From Streptomyces sp. AJS327 (GTDB taxonomy: Bacteria > Actinomycetota > Actinomycetes > Streptomycetales > Streptomycetaceae), in assembly GCF_013450295.1 (NCBI RefSeq), contig NZ_SKBR01000003.1, positions 806,001-870,000 of the forward strand: 64,000 nt of DNA. The letters are read 5' to 3'. Positions 41,814-51,126 of this stretch are shown here, piece by piece (position 1 is the stretch's first letter; every line of letters begins with the position of its first letter). The notes under the pieces are model-generated. The model had not been told where the DNA came from and did no database searches. It was given only the letters and a program-made list of their open reading frames with translations. Made by a program: the position numbers and the translations under genes.

Positions 41814-44800
41814 TCAGTCGAACCAGCGGGCGCGGGCGAGTTCGGCCGTCCGCGAGGGGTCCTCCAGCAGGGCCGCGACCTCGAAGCGGCGCGGCCAGGC
41901 ACCGGCCGCCCAGGCCAGCCCCGCCGCCAGACCCTCCAGGGTCGCGGCGTGCACCACGCCGTCCGGGGTGTGGCGCCAGTCCAGCTCCGCGGCGCCGCCC
42001 CCGGCGTCGTCGCTGTCGGCGGTGCCGAGCGTCACCAGCAGTTCGTCGTGCTCGCGGTAGCGGCGCGGGGCGGCGGGCAGCAGCACCCGGACGGCCTCGG
42101 GAACCTCGCGTTCCACGCCCGGCTCGGTGACGGGCGCCGGCAGGGACTCGCTCAGCCGCCGGACGTCCAGCAGCGCGGCCAGGTCGGCGGCGTGGGCGGG
42201 GGCGACCGGCAGCAGCGGACGGTCACCGGCGAGCGGCAGCAGGTCCGGCGCGTCGGCGATCCGCACCCGCGCCGCGTCCACCACCCGGAGCTGGTCGCCG
42301 CAGAGCGCCCGTACCTCGTCGGGGAGGGTGACCTCGTCCGGGTCGAGCCGTGCCAGCAGGCCGTAGAGCGCGTGGAGTTGGGCGGCGCTCACCTCGGCGT
42401 CGGGGTCCGCGAGACGGGCGAGGAGTTCGGCGGCGCCGCCGGGCTCGTCCAGCAGGGCGAGCGCGGAGGTGCGGACCCCGAGGGCGCGCAGCACCTGCTC
42501 GTCGCGGACGGCCGAGGTGTCCGCCTCCTCGTAGAGCCCGGCCAGCAGCGGGTCGCCGCCGCTGGCCCGGAGCCCGGCCGGGCGGCGGCCGTCCAGTACC
42601 GGGTGGCCGCGCAGCCACCAGGCGGTGTGGGGGCGGACGTGCTGGGCGGTGCCGTCGGGGAGGAGCACCCGCACGGGCGCGGTGAGCGCCTCGCGGAGTG
42701 GCGGCTGGGACAGCATCGCGAGGGCTTCGGGCCAGTGGTCGTCGTCGACCAGGTCGAGGTCGCGGACGGCGACGAGTTCGGCGGCCACGGGCGGCAGTGG
42801 CGTCTCCGGCAGCTGGTCGAGTACGTCCTCACACCAGACATCGACGGAGTCGAGGTAGCCCGGATCGTCCGGCTCGGGGAAGTCGCTGTCTCGCGGGGCG
42901 AGTTCGTCCGGGTCGAGCACCACGTCGGTGGCGCGGACCAGCGCGAAACCGGCCTGCACGCCGACCGCGGTCAGCGGGCCCTGACCCCAGCGGTCGGCCA
43001 GCTCCTGGTCGCAGGCGCCGAGTTCACCCTCGAAGATGACGCGCTGGAACGGGCTGCCGGGGAAGACGAGTTCGGCGGCGGGGACGGGTTCGCCGTCCTC
43101 GTCGGGCAGGGCGAGCGCGCCGAGCCAGGGCTCGTCGCCCGGGTCCAGCCGCGCCTCGCCGACGAGGCCGAGCACCGTTTCCACCAACTCGTCCCAGTCC
43201 GGGGCCTCTTCGGCCCAGCCGGACTCGGCGCTGTCCAGTGAGCCCGCCACGGCGGCGCGCACCTGCGGGGTGGTCAGTACCGCGCGCGGGGTGGCCGGGG
43301 TGGCGCCCAGCTTCTCCAGCAGCGGGTGGACGGAGTCCGGGTGCGCCACCTTGAGCCCGAGCCCGGCGAGTACCGCGTTCCGCCCGCCCTCGGGCATCAA
43401 CGCCCCCTCGCCCAAGGGGAGTTCATCACCGTACGCAGCGGCACGACCGTCCGTGCCGTCCGTGCTGTCGGCGTCGGCGGTGCCGGTGGGGAGGGGGAGG
43501 AGGACCTGGCGGGGGCCGATCGCGGTGCGGCCGGGGGTCCCGGCCAGCGGAACGGGCAGGCCGCTGAGCCGGTCCGGGTCGGTTCCGGCCAGTGCGTCAT
43601 AGAGCCGGAACCACCAGGAGGGGGGCCGCTCCACGCCCGCGAGCCGGTCGATGACCTCGCCGAGCGGCACCCGCTCGACCTCCAGCGCGCGTAGTTCGGC
43701 GCGGCGCTCCAGCCCGGCGGGGAGCAGGCTGGGGAACAGCTCCGCGAGCACGGCGACGGTGGCGGCGCCCGCGCCCTCCACCAGTTCGGCGTCCAGCGGG
43801 CGCAGGGCGATCGGCCCGGACTCCACGTCCCCGTCGGTGAGTTCGCCCGCGTCCGTGCGGCTGTCGGCGTCCCCGGGCCCGTACCCGGCGCCGGTGCCCG
43901 GTGCGCCGAGGACGTCCGAACCGCCAGCGGCACGCCGCGAGTCGGGCTCCGCGTCCGCCATCTCGCGTCCGGCGGCGGGGCGTTCGGCGGAGGCGGCGTC
44001 GCCGGAGGGGACGGCGGTGGCCGGGGGAAGGAAGCGCACACGGGGCAGCAGGGCGAGTACCCGGGCGCGCAGCGCCCCGTCGGTCTCGCCGGTGCCGAGC
44101 GGCGCCGGGACGAGGTCCAGGACGCCGGTGCCGAGCGGCCGCCAGTCGCGCAGCAGCCCGGCGTAGGTCTCGGCGGCGCGGTCGAGCAGGAAGTCGGTGA
44201 GCGGGCCGGGGGCGAGGTGCCGCCGGGTCGGCTCCAGCGGGAACGTGCCGATGAGCAGCGCGGGCAGGCCCAGTGGCTCGTCGGTGGGGGTCGGCGCGTG
44301 CACCCGGGGAGCGGTGCGGGGGCGTGCGGGGGCGCCGGTCTCCGGATCGACCGGCACCGCCCAGGTGATGCTCCAGCCGGGCCGTTCGCGCTCCTCGGTG
44401 GGCCGGTCGGCGAGGAGTTCGGGCGCGGCGACGCCGTCGAGGGTGGTCACCCGCCAGCGGGTGGCGCCGGCGGCCGAGTCCCGCACGGTGACGAGGCTGG
44501 CCCGCCCCCGCGCGCCGTCCCGGGTCGGTTCGCCGGGTACCCGGGCGGGCTCTCCGGACTCCCGGGAGAGTTCGCGGACGCCCTCGGCGGTCCGCACCGT
44601 GATCCGCTCCAGCGCGGGCAGCGTGAGCAGCAGCGCGTCGTCGATCCCGGTGAGCAGCCGGTGCGCCAGCTCCTCGGCCGCCGCGTCCCGCAGCGGGAGG
44701 ACGACGCTGGTGTCGAACTCCGTGAGGTCCGTCCGCCGGACGACCCCGCCGAGGTCGGCAGCGCCGTCCGGAGCGGCCGGGGCGACCGGCAACGGCAGCC

Positions 44801-45359
44801 GGAGCAGCGGCACATGGCCGGAGCGGCGCTGGAGTTCGGCGGCCAGCCCGGGGTCGGCGGCGCCCTCCCCGGCCGCCCGTCCGGCCGCGTCGCGGGCCTC
44901 CGCGAGCGACCAGCGCACGCCGCCCGCGCGGCCGAGCACGGCGGGTTCGTCGGTGACCGCGAGGACGGCGGAGAAGCCGACTCCGAAGCGGCCGACCGCC
45001 CGGTCGTCGGTGCTCTCCCGCTTGGCGGAGGCGCGCAGCGTGGACAGCGACTCGACGCCCTGGACGTCCAGCGGGGCGCCGGTGTTGGAGGCGGTGAGCA
45101 CCCCGTCGGCGAGGGTCAGCAGCAGGTGGCCGGGGATGTGGGCGCGGGCGGCGGCGTCGGCGGCGTTCTGCGCGAGTTCGACGACGAGCCGGTCGCGGTA
45201 GCCGCCGAGCGCCAGGTCCTGTTCGGCGTTGGCGTCCTCCCGGAAGCGGGCGGGGGACGCCGCCCAGGCGTCGAGCACGGCGCGCCGGAACCGTGCGGTG
45301 TCCAGGGGATCCGCCGCGCTCCGGGCGCCGTCCGCCGCTGCCGCTCCGCCGCTGTTCAC
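41814..45359 (-). CDS. Sacsin/Hsp90-like ATPase protein
   Basis: An 1181-residue protein with an N-terminal GHKL ATPase of the sacsin/Hsp90 type. The N-box is VVELAQNAADAAARAH (Glu61, Asn65) and the G-box GRFGVGFSAVL (about 123-133). The rest has no recognised enzyme domain and is Asp/Glu/Leu/Pro-rich. Low-complexity inserts of about 70 and 30 residues lie in the middle (about 625-700 and 825-855). It likely acts as an ATP-dependent chaperone-like factor in the cytoplasm; the client is unknown. The GTG at 45359 follows AAGGAG, which rules out the much longer upstream frame. Confidence 0.85.
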   Translation of the reverse strand: MNSGGAAAADGARSAADPLDTARFRRAVLDAWAASPARFREDANAEQDLALGGYRDRLVVELAQNAADAAARAHIPGHLLLTLADGVLTASNTGAPLDVQGVESLSTLRASAKRESTDDRAVGRFGVGFSAVLAVTDEPAVLGRAGGVRWSLAEARDAAGRAAGEGAADPGLAAELQRRSGHVPLLRLPLPVAPAAPDGAADLGGVVRRTDLTEFDTSVVLPLRDAAAEELAHRLLTGIDDALLLTLPALERITVRTAEGVRELSRESGEPARVPGEPTRDGARGRASLVTVRDSAAGATRWRVTTLDGVAAPELLADRPTEERERPGWSITWAVPVDPETGAPARPRTAPRVHAPTPTDEPLGLPALLIGTFPLEPTRRHLAPGPLTDFLLDRAAETYAGLLRDWRPLGTGVLDLVPAPLGTGETDGALRARVLALLPRVRFLPPATAVPSGDAASAERPAAGREMADAEPDSRRAAGGSDVLGAPGTGAGYGPGDADSRTDAGELTDGDVESGPIALRPLDAELVEGAGAATVAVLAELFPSLLPAGLERRAELRALEVERVPLGEVIDRLAGVERPPSWWFRLYDALAGTDPDRLSGLPVPLAGTPGRTAIGPRQVLLPLPTGTADADSTDGTDGRAAAYGDELPLGEGALMPEGGRNAVLAGLGLKVAHPDSVHPLLEKLGATPATPRAVLTTPQVRAAVAGSLDSAESGWAEEAPDWDELVETVLGLVGEARLDPGDEPWLGALALPDEDGEPVPAAELVFPGSPFQRVIFEGELGACDQELADRWGQGPLTAVGVQAGFALVRATDVVLDPDELAPRDSDFPEPDDPGYLDSVDVWCEDVLDQLPETPLPPVAAELVAVRDLDLVDDDHWPEALAMLSQPPLREALTAPVRVLLPDGTAQHVRPHTAWWLRGHPVLDGRRPAGLRASGGDPLLAGLYEEADTSAVRDEQVLRALGVRTSALALLDEPGGAAELLARLADPDAEVSAAQLHALYGLLARLDPDEVTLPDEVRALCGDQLRVVDAARVRIADAPDLLPLAGDRPLLPVAPAHAADLAALLDVRRLSESLPAPVTEPGVEREVPEAVRVLLPAAPRRYREHDELLVTLGTADSDDAGGGAAELDWRHTPDGVVHAATLEGLAAGLAWAAGAWPRRFEVAALLEDPSRTAELARARWFD

Positions 45360-45694
45360 GCCTGTCGTCTCCTTCGTCGGCCGGTTCCGCTCTGCCCGGT
45401 GACGGTACGGCATCGGCGCGCGGGGCGGCGGGGTGGCGGCCGGACGGGGGCTCGGGCGCACCGCCACGTGAGCCGGGGCGCACCGGGGTGAGAGCCGGGG
45501 CATACCGGGACGGGGGCCTGGCGAGGGCCCGCCGCGCCGGGTGCGGCGGAGCGGCCGGGACCTGAACGAGCCCTGCGCGGGCGCGGGTTGGGCGGGGGCC
45601 CGGTGCGGGGGCGGGTTGGGTGGGGCCCGCTGCGGGGGCGGTTGAGCGGAGGGTCGGTTTCCGGCCGGAATCGACTCCGAGGTCCGGAACCCGG
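45360..45694. other. Intergenic region before the DHA2 exporter promoter
   Basis: 335 bp without a supported gene. GC-rich with GGGCGGGGGCCCGGTGCGGG repeats near 45590-45640. The ribosome site for the minus-strand ATPase gene is at its left end. Confidence 0.45.
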
Positions 45695-45754
45695 TTGACT
45701 GCATACCCCCGGGGGGTACATTATCCCGGCACGTTTCTTTACCCCTAGGGGGTA
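45695..45754 (+). promoter_or_regulatory. Exporter promoter with two CsoR/RcnR-like operators
   Basis: TTGACT (45695-45700) and TACATTAT (45717-45724) form a promoter. Inside the spacer lies a 15-bp palindrome, TACCCCC-G-GGGGGTA (45704-45718). Just after the likely start site lies TACCCC-TAG-GGGGTA (45740-45754). Their centres are 36 bp apart. Such C-tract/G-tract palindromes are typical of the CsoR/RcnR family of metal or sulfur sensors. No such regulator is encoded in this window. Confidence 0.65.
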
Positions 45755-45774
45755 TATACCGAAGGAGTTGGGCC

Positions 45775-47241
45775 GTGACAACCGTCAATCCCAGACGCTG
45801 GTGGGCACTGCTCGTGCTGGCTGGCGCGCAGTTCATGGTCATCATGGACACCTCGATCATCGGGGTCGCGCTCCCCGAGATGCAGAAGGACCTGGGCTTC
45901 TCCCAGGGCGACCTCCAGTGGGTCTTCAACGCCTACGTCATCGCCTTCGGCGGGCTGCTGCTGCTCGGCGGACGCCTCTCCGACCTGCTCGGCGCCCGCA
46001 AGGTGTTCGTCACCGGCTGGATCATCCTTATCGGCGGATCCGTCGTCGCCGCGGCCGCCACCACCGCCTCCGCGGAGATCGTCGGACGCGCGGTGCAGGG
46101 CGTCGGCGGCGCGCTGATCGCACCGTCCGCGATGACGCTGCTGATGATCCTCTTCAGCCACGACCCGCGGGAACTCGGCAAGGCGATGGCCTTCTACGGG
46201 GCGGCGGCACCCGCCGGCGGCACCGCGGGCGTCTTCCTCGGCGGCGTCTTCACCGAGTGGATGAGCTGGCCCTGGATCTTCGTCATCTACATCCCGATCG
46301 GCCTCGCCTCGCTGGCGGCCACCCCCAGGCTGCTGCCCGCCGTGGCCAACAAGCGCGGTTCGGTCGACGTGCTCGGCGCCGTCGCGGTGACCGCGGGACT
46401 CGCGGTCGCGGTGTTCGCCATCGTCCGTGCCCCCGAGGTCGGTTGGGGCTCCGGCGAGACGCTGCTCCAGCTCACCGGAGCCGTCGCGCTGCTCGCCCTC
46501 TTCCTGGTCCTCCAGCGCTCCGTGCGCGAGCCGCTGATGCCGTTCAGCGTCTGGCGCGTCCCCCGGCTCGGCACCGCCAACCTGGCGATGCTGCTGCTGG
46601 GCGCGGCCTGGATCCCCATGTGGTACTTCCTCAACCTCTACCTCCAGCAGGTCCTCGGCTTCGGCGCCTTCGCCAGCGGTTCCGCGCTCGTCCCGATGAC
46701 CGTCCTGCTGATGCTCTTCATGACCGTCATCACCGCCCGGCTGATGGCCAGGTTCGGCGCCAAGCCGCTGATCGGCACCGGCCTGCTGGTCCTCGGCGCC
46801 GGTCTGCTCTGGCTCTCCGCCGTGCCGTCCGACGGCAGCTTCGCGGTGAACGTGCTGCCCGCCTCGCTGGTCGCCGCGCTCGGCATGTCCCTGGCCTACA
46901 TCCCGGCGATGCTGACGGCGATGTCCGGCGCCCCGCCGGAGCAGGCGGGCCTGGCCTCCGGCATCGTCAACACCTCCTACCAGGTGGGCTCCGCGCTCGG
47001 CCTGGCCGCGCTCACCGCCCTGGCCACCTCGCGGGGAGCCGACGAACTGGGCAACCTGCCCGCGCTCACCGACGGCTTCAGCGCCGCGTTCCTGGCGGGC
47101 GCCGGAGTGGCGGCCCTCGCCGGGCTGCTCACCCTCGCGGTCATGCGCGGCGAGCGGCAGGCCCGCGCCGCCTCCCCCGGGACCGGCGCCCCCGACACGG
47201 CGGACGCCGAACCGGCGCGCCGGGAGAGCACCCCGGTGTGA
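45775..47241 (+). CDS. DHA2-family 14-helix MFS exporter
   Basis: A 488-residue drug:H+ antiporter. The DHA2/EmrB-like start (VLAGAQFMVIMDTSIIGVAL) leads to motif A (LLLLGGRLSDLLGARKVF) and the antiporter motif C region (GGTAGVFLGGVF). About 14 membrane segments are seen. The last 30 residues are soluble and Ala/Pro-rich. The GTG at 45775 has GAAGGAG eight bases before it. The operators upstream suggest induction by a metal ion or reactive sulfur rather than by a drug; substrate unknown. Confidence 0.93.
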   Translation: MTTVNPRRWWALLVLAGAQFMVIMDTSIIGVALPEMQKDLGFSQGDLQWVFNAYVIAFGGLLLLGGRLSDLLGARKVFVTGWIILIGGSVVAAAATTASAEIVGRAVQGVGGALIAPSAMTLLMILFSHDPRELGKAMAFYGAAAPAGGTAGVFLGGVFTEWMSWPWIFVIYIPIGLASLAATPRLLPAVANKRGSVDVLGAVAVTAGLAVAVFAIVRAPEVGWGSGETLLQLTGAVALLALFLVLQRSVREPLMPFSVWRVPRLGTANLAMLLLGAAWIPMWYFLNLYLQQVLGFGAFASGSALVPMTVLLMLFMTVITARLMARFGAKPLIGTGLLVLGAGLLWLSAVPSDGSFAVNVLPASLVAALGMSLAYIPAMLTAMSGAPPEQAGLASGIVNTSYQVGSALGLAALTALATSRGADELGNLPALTDGFSAAFLAGAGVAALAGLLTLAVMRGERQARAASPGTGAPDTADAEPARRESTPV

Positions 47242-47303
47242 CCCCCCGTTCCACAGACGAGCGGACCCCGGCGCGCTCAACTCCCCGCGCGCCGGGCCCA
47301 TCC

Positions 47304-47340
47304 GGGACCGCACGACGCCCCCGAGGCGCCGTGCGGTCCC
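47304..47340 (+). terminator. Terminator hairpin of the DHA2 exporter gene
   Basis: GGGACCGCACG (47304-47314) pairs with CGTGCGGTCCC (47330-47340), and an inner CGCC/GGCG extends the stem after one mismatch. It lies 63 bp after the exporter stop. Confidence 0.65.
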
Positions 47341-47607
47341 GCGCGGCGTCCCTCCCCCGACACCCCCATAGCCCCGCCCGGCCCCTTCGTGGTGACCACG
47401 GGGACCGTCAACCCGTCGACTGTGGCCGGTACTTCGGGCGGGAACCACCGTGTTCACCCCCCGCCGACCTTCCGCGCCGCCGACTCGTCGTGACGGAGCG
47501 CCAGTTCGTGACGTGGACTCGTCCGCGCCGCCGACTCGCCCGTCACACCGCCCCGTTCGGGACACCGATCCGTCCGTCAGCCGATCCACCCAGGAGAGGA
47601 AACCCGC
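47341..47607. other. Upstream region of the PLP enzyme gene
   Basis: With the terminator just before it, this makes a gene-free stretch of about 360 bp. It includes GTGGTGACCACGGGGACC near 47390 and two copies of CCGCGCCGCCGACTCG (about 47472 and 47523). The ribosome site AGGAGAGG precedes the ATG at 47608. No SAM or other riboswitch was recognised. Confidence 0.4.
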
Positions 47608-49041
47608 ATGGACCAGCTGCCAGGTCAGCCGCCACCGCACCACCGGCAGACCCGCGCCGTACACGCCGCCCGCTCGTCGCCCCCACCGCCGGACGGTCAC
47701 CGGCCCACCACCGGCGGGGAGTCCGGGGACGCCGCACGGCCCACCGCGGAGGGCCGTCCCACCGCCGGTGACCGGTCAGCCGCCGGGGGCGCGGGGCGGC
47801 CCGGCGGGTACGGGTCGGCCGGACACCACTCAGCGGGGTACGCGACAGCCGAGGAACAGGCCCAACCCCCGCTCCGATCACGTCCGTTGAGCGTGCCACT
47901 GATCCAGGCGTCCGCCTTCGCCTTCGACGACGTGGACGCGCTGGCCGACGCGATGGCCGACCCCGACGGCGCGTACGTCTACAGCCGCCGTGGCAATCCG
48001 ACCGTCCGCGCCCTGGAGAGAACCCTGGCCGACCTGGAAGGGGGCACCGCGGCGCTGGCGACCGCCTCCGGAATGGGCGCGATCAGCGGGGTGCTGCTCT
48101 CGCTGCTGCGCCCCGGCGACCACGTGATCGCCCAGAGCTGTCTCTACGGCGGCACGCACGCCGTCCTCACGGACCTGGCCGCCCGGTTCGGGGTGGAGGT
48201 CTCCACCGTCGCGGGGGACAGCGTCGAGGAGTTCCGCGCCGCCGTCCGGCCCACCACCCGGCTGCTGTTCCTGGAGACGGTCGCCAACCCGACGGGAGAC
48301 GTGCCGGACCTGCCCGGACTGCTGGGCGCGGCGGCCGAGTTCGGCGTGCGCGGGGTGGTCGACAACTCCCTCGCCTCCCCGCTGCTCTGCCGCCCGCTGG
48401 AACACCGCGCCGACGTGGTCGTGCACTCCACGACGAAGTACCTCAGCGGGCACTCCGACACGATGGGCGGTGCCGCGGTCTTCGCCGACACCGCGCTGTA
48501 CCGGCTGGTGTGGGGCAGGGCGGTCGAACTCGGCAGCACCGCCGACCCGTTCGCCTCCTGGCTGACCCTGCGCGGGATACAGACGCTGCCGCTGCGCATG
48601 CGGCAGCACTGCGCCAACGCGGAGGTGCTGGCCGAACGGCTGGCGGGGCACCCGGCGGTGACGGCGGTGCGCTGGCCGCTGCGGCCCGACCATCCGCGGT
48701 ACGCGCTCGCCCGGCGGCTGCTGTCCGGCGGCGGCGGAATGCTCTCCTTCGACCTGGCGGGCGGCCGGGCGGCGGGACGCGCCTTCGCACGCACCGTGCG
48801 GCTCGCCCAACTGGCCCTTTCCCTGGGCGGGGTGGAGACCCTGGTGACGCATCCGGCGAGCACCTCGCACCGCGAGCTGGACGGTGCCGCGCTCCACGCG
48901 GCGGGCATCGGCCCGGGCACGGTACGGATGTCGGTGGGCATCGAGCACCCCGAGGACCTGTGGCGGGACGTCGAACAGGCGCTGGACGCCGCGTACGCCA
49001 CCCGCCGCCCGGCGACCCGACGCGACGGCGCCTCGGCCTGA
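47608..49041 (+). CDS. Cys/Met-metabolism PLP enzyme (trans-sulfuration type)
   Basis: A 477-residue enzyme of the cystathionine gamma-synthase/lyase/methionine gamma-lyase family. The phosphate loop is ATASGMGAISGVL; the PLP lysine lies in VVHSTTKYLSGHSD; SRRGNPTVRALE and the C-terminal LGGVETLVTHPASTSH are diagnostic. Residues about 22-90 are a Gly/Pro/Ala-rich insert splitting the conserved N-terminus (TRAVHAAR from PLSVPLIQASAF). The ATG at 47608 follows AGGAGAGGAAACCC. Synthase or lyase activity cannot be decided from the sequence. Confidence 0.9.
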   Translation: MDQLPGQPPPHHRQTRAVHAARSSPPPPDGHRPTTGGESGDAARPTAEGRPTAGDRSAAGGAGRPGGYGSAGHHSAGYATAEEQAQPPLRSRPLSVPLIQASAFAFDDVDALADAMADPDGAYVYSRRGNPTVRALERTLADLEGGTAALATASGMGAISGVLLSLLRPGDHVIAQSCLYGGTHAVLTDLAARFGVEVSTVAGDSVEEFRAAVRPTTRLLFLETVANPTGDVPDLPGLLGAAAEFGVRGVVDNSLASPLLCRPLEHRADVVVHSTTKYLSGHSDTMGGAAVFADTALYRLVWGRAVELGSTADPFASWLTLRGIQTLPLRMRQHCANAEVLAERLAGHPAVTAVRWPLRPDHPRYALARRLLSGGGGMLSFDLAGGRAAGRAFARTVRLAQLALSLGGVETLVTHPASTSHRELDGAALHAAGIGPGTVRMSVGIEHPEDLWRDVEQALDAAYATRRPATRRDGASA

Positions 49042-49365
49042 ACGGCCTCGGCAGCCCGGGGGTTCGGAGGACCGGCCGGGTCGATCGCCCGGTGCGATCC
49101 GAGGGCGCTGGCCCACGGGGCCGCGCGGCCCCGGGGCCCCGTCGCCCCGAACCCCCTTCGGCCACACGCTCCTTGGGGCCCTCGGCGGCCACAGGGCGGT
49201 GCGGTGACGGGGTGACGGGGTGACGGGGCCCAGGCGGTGACGGAGTCACGGGGGTCACCGGCCACGGGGCCCACGGGCCACGGGTTCCGCGTGGGTCTGG
49301 CCGGTGTCCCGCGCGCCGCGTTCGCGTGCTCAACGCCGCGCTCTGACAGGGTTGTTGGCAGGGTC
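49042..49365. other. Convergent intergenic region with GTGACGGG repeats
   Basis: 324 bp between convergent genes. GTGACGGG occurs three to four times in tandem at about 49203-49230, similar to the GTGACGCG array after serC. No gene is seen. Confidence 0.5.
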
Positions 49366-50952
49366 TCAGGGGCGGTGGCGCGAGCGGGCGACGAGGCGCC
49401 TGAGCGGTGTCATCCAGCGGCGTCGGGTCAGCGTCAGCGCTCCGGCGACCACGACGAGCCCGACCGTGACGGACAGCGTCTTGTGGAGCGTTCCCGCGGG
49501 GGTGCTGGCGGCCGCCGTGTCGTTGGCCGGCCGGGGGTCGAGCCGGGGGAACCGTTCGGAGTCCGTGACCTCGACCCTGGTCTGCCCCCACCAGCCGGGG
49601 CGCAGGACGAAGTCGAAGGTCGTGGTCCGTCCACGGTCGGGGGAGACCGCGCACCGGTACTCCGTACCGCTCACCCGCTGGCACAGTTCCGCGTTCTCCT
49701 CCAGGTCCTCGTCGCGTGGGGTCCGCAGCACGGTGCTGCCCGGCGGGAACGTCACCTTCGCGTGGTACGGCCCGCCCGGACCAGGGTCGCCAGCGGGCCC
49801 GTTGTTCCGGACGCCCACCCGCACCCGCACGCGGTCGTCCGACTCCTCCGAGAGGCGAACGCCGGTCGCCTCGTAGTCGGCGCGGGTCGGCCGTCGCAGG
49901 TACATGAGAGCCTCGCCCCCCGGCTCGTCGAACTCGCGGAACGGGCCCTTCGCGTCGGTGTCCGTGAGCCGCAGGGGGCTTCCCCGCCCTGGCTCACCGG
50001 GCCCGGGATCATCGGACTTCTCCATGGGACGGACGGAGAAGGGGATCGACTCGTACATGGCGGGTTCCGGGTTCCGCACGCTCAGTGCGGGGGCGAGCGT
50101 CATGGTCTCGCCCGGGCGGACGACGACGTCGGGGAACTGGCACGTCACGGAGACCGCACGGTACCGGCAGTTGCGGTGCTGCTCTTCCGTGGCCCCCTGC
50201 CTGACGCTCGCCACGACGCCACGCGCGGGGACCTCGCCCACGTTCTTGAACGTGATCGGCACCCGGACCGATTCGGTGGGCTTGACCCCCTTTCGCATGG
50301 GTGGCTGCTCGACCGCGAGGCGCGGCCGTCCGATCACGACCCGCGTGGTCGCCGTGCGCGGCTCGCCCTGGCGCGGGGTGAACGTGTAGCGGAGCGTCCC
50401 GGAGTCACCGTTCCGGCCGGCGTCGAGCGCGCGGAGATACGTCTTGAAGACGGGCAGGGAACTGCTGACGGAGCAGTCGATCCTCGCGCTTCCGTAGCCC
50501 TCGCACTTGTCCAGGCCGTCCTGCCTGAAGGCCACCTTGCCCGAGAGGTCGCTGGCGTCCAACGTGAGTCGGCCGGAGGGACGTTCGCGGTTCCCGTTGC
50601 CGAGATCGTGGATCTCGACGTCCAGATCCTTCTGGCTCGGACGCGGATCGCCCTTCCCTCCCCACGCGCTGGCGGGCGCGAGGAAGTAGGTCTCCGGCAC
50701 CTCCAGACGCGGCTTCCCGCCCTCCCGGACCCGCGCGCCCTCCTCGGCCCTCACGTTCCCCTCGGCCCGCTGGTGTCCGGCCACCGGCTGTACGGTCCCG
50801 CCAGCCCGTTGACCGGCGACGTCCTGCCCGGCGCTCCCCACGGTCGCGGACACCACCAGCGTCACCGCGACGACCCTCGCCAGGGCACCCCCGGGTCGGC
50901 CGACGGGGGCTCCCGCTCGGAAGGGGAACCGGAGTATCCGCTCGCGCCGCAT
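49366..50952 (-). CDS. Exported Ig-like (DUF11/CARDB-type) protein with C-terminal anchor
   Basis: A 528-residue protein. The N-terminal signal peptide (about residues 22-42) is followed by repeated Ig-like domains resembling DUF11/CARDB modules (VRVPITFKNVGEVPARGVVA; VRVRVGVRNNGPAGDPGPGG). Four to six cysteines could form disulfides (LDKCEGYGSARIDCSV, HRNCRYRAVSVTCQF, ELCQRVSGTEYRCAV). A C-terminal helix (LHKTLSVTVGLVVVAGALTL) and a basic tail anchor it in the membrane. It is probably a surface adhesion or wall-associated protein. The ATG at 50952 follows GAGAGAGGG. Confidence 0.82.
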   Translation of the reverse strand: MRRERILRFPFRAGAPVGRPGGALARVVAVTLVVSATVGSAGQDVAGQRAGGTVQPVAGHQRAEGNVRAEEGARVREGGKPRLEVPETYFLAPASAWGGKGDPRPSQKDLDVEIHDLGNGNRERPSGRLTLDASDLSGKVAFRQDGLDKCEGYGSARIDCSVSSSLPVFKTYLRALDAGRNGDSGTLRYTFTPRQGEPRTATTRVVIGRPRLAVEQPPMRKGVKPTESVRVPITFKNVGEVPARGVVASVRQGATEEQHRNCRYRAVSVTCQFPDVVVRPGETMTLAPALSVRNPEPAMYESIPFSVRPMEKSDDPGPGEPGRGSPLRLTDTDAKGPFREFDEPGGEALMYLRRPTRADYEATGVRLSEESDDRVRVRVGVRNNGPAGDPGPGGPYHAKVTFPPGSTVLRTPRDEDLEENAELCQRVSGTEYRCAVSPDRGRTTTFDFVLRPGWWGQTRVEVTDSERFPRLDPRPANDTAAASTPAGTLHKTLSVTVGLVVVAGALTLTRRRWMTPLRRLVARSRHRP

Positions 50953-51126
50953 GGTGCCCTCTCTCCGCCAGGGGCCGAGATCCCGAACAGCGGTGGTGTG
51001 AGCCGACGTTGTCGGGTACCACCGCCCGGCGGAGCCCGGTGCGGGTAGTCGCCCGCTACGGAAGACCGGCCCGGTCTGCCGCCGGACTCTACAAGGCTGC
51101 TGGGGCGGATGGGACCGCTGTCGTGG

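Noticed and set aside
41814..45929. Full 1371-residue frame for the sacsin-like gene
   Set aside because: The first 190 residues run over the exporter promoter and operators, and the GTG at 45359 has AAGGAG at the right distance.
49237..51048. A 603-residue plus-strand frame across the Ig-like gene
   Set aside because: Antisense to a gene with signal peptide, Ig-like modules and membrane anchor; composition is that of a shadow frame.
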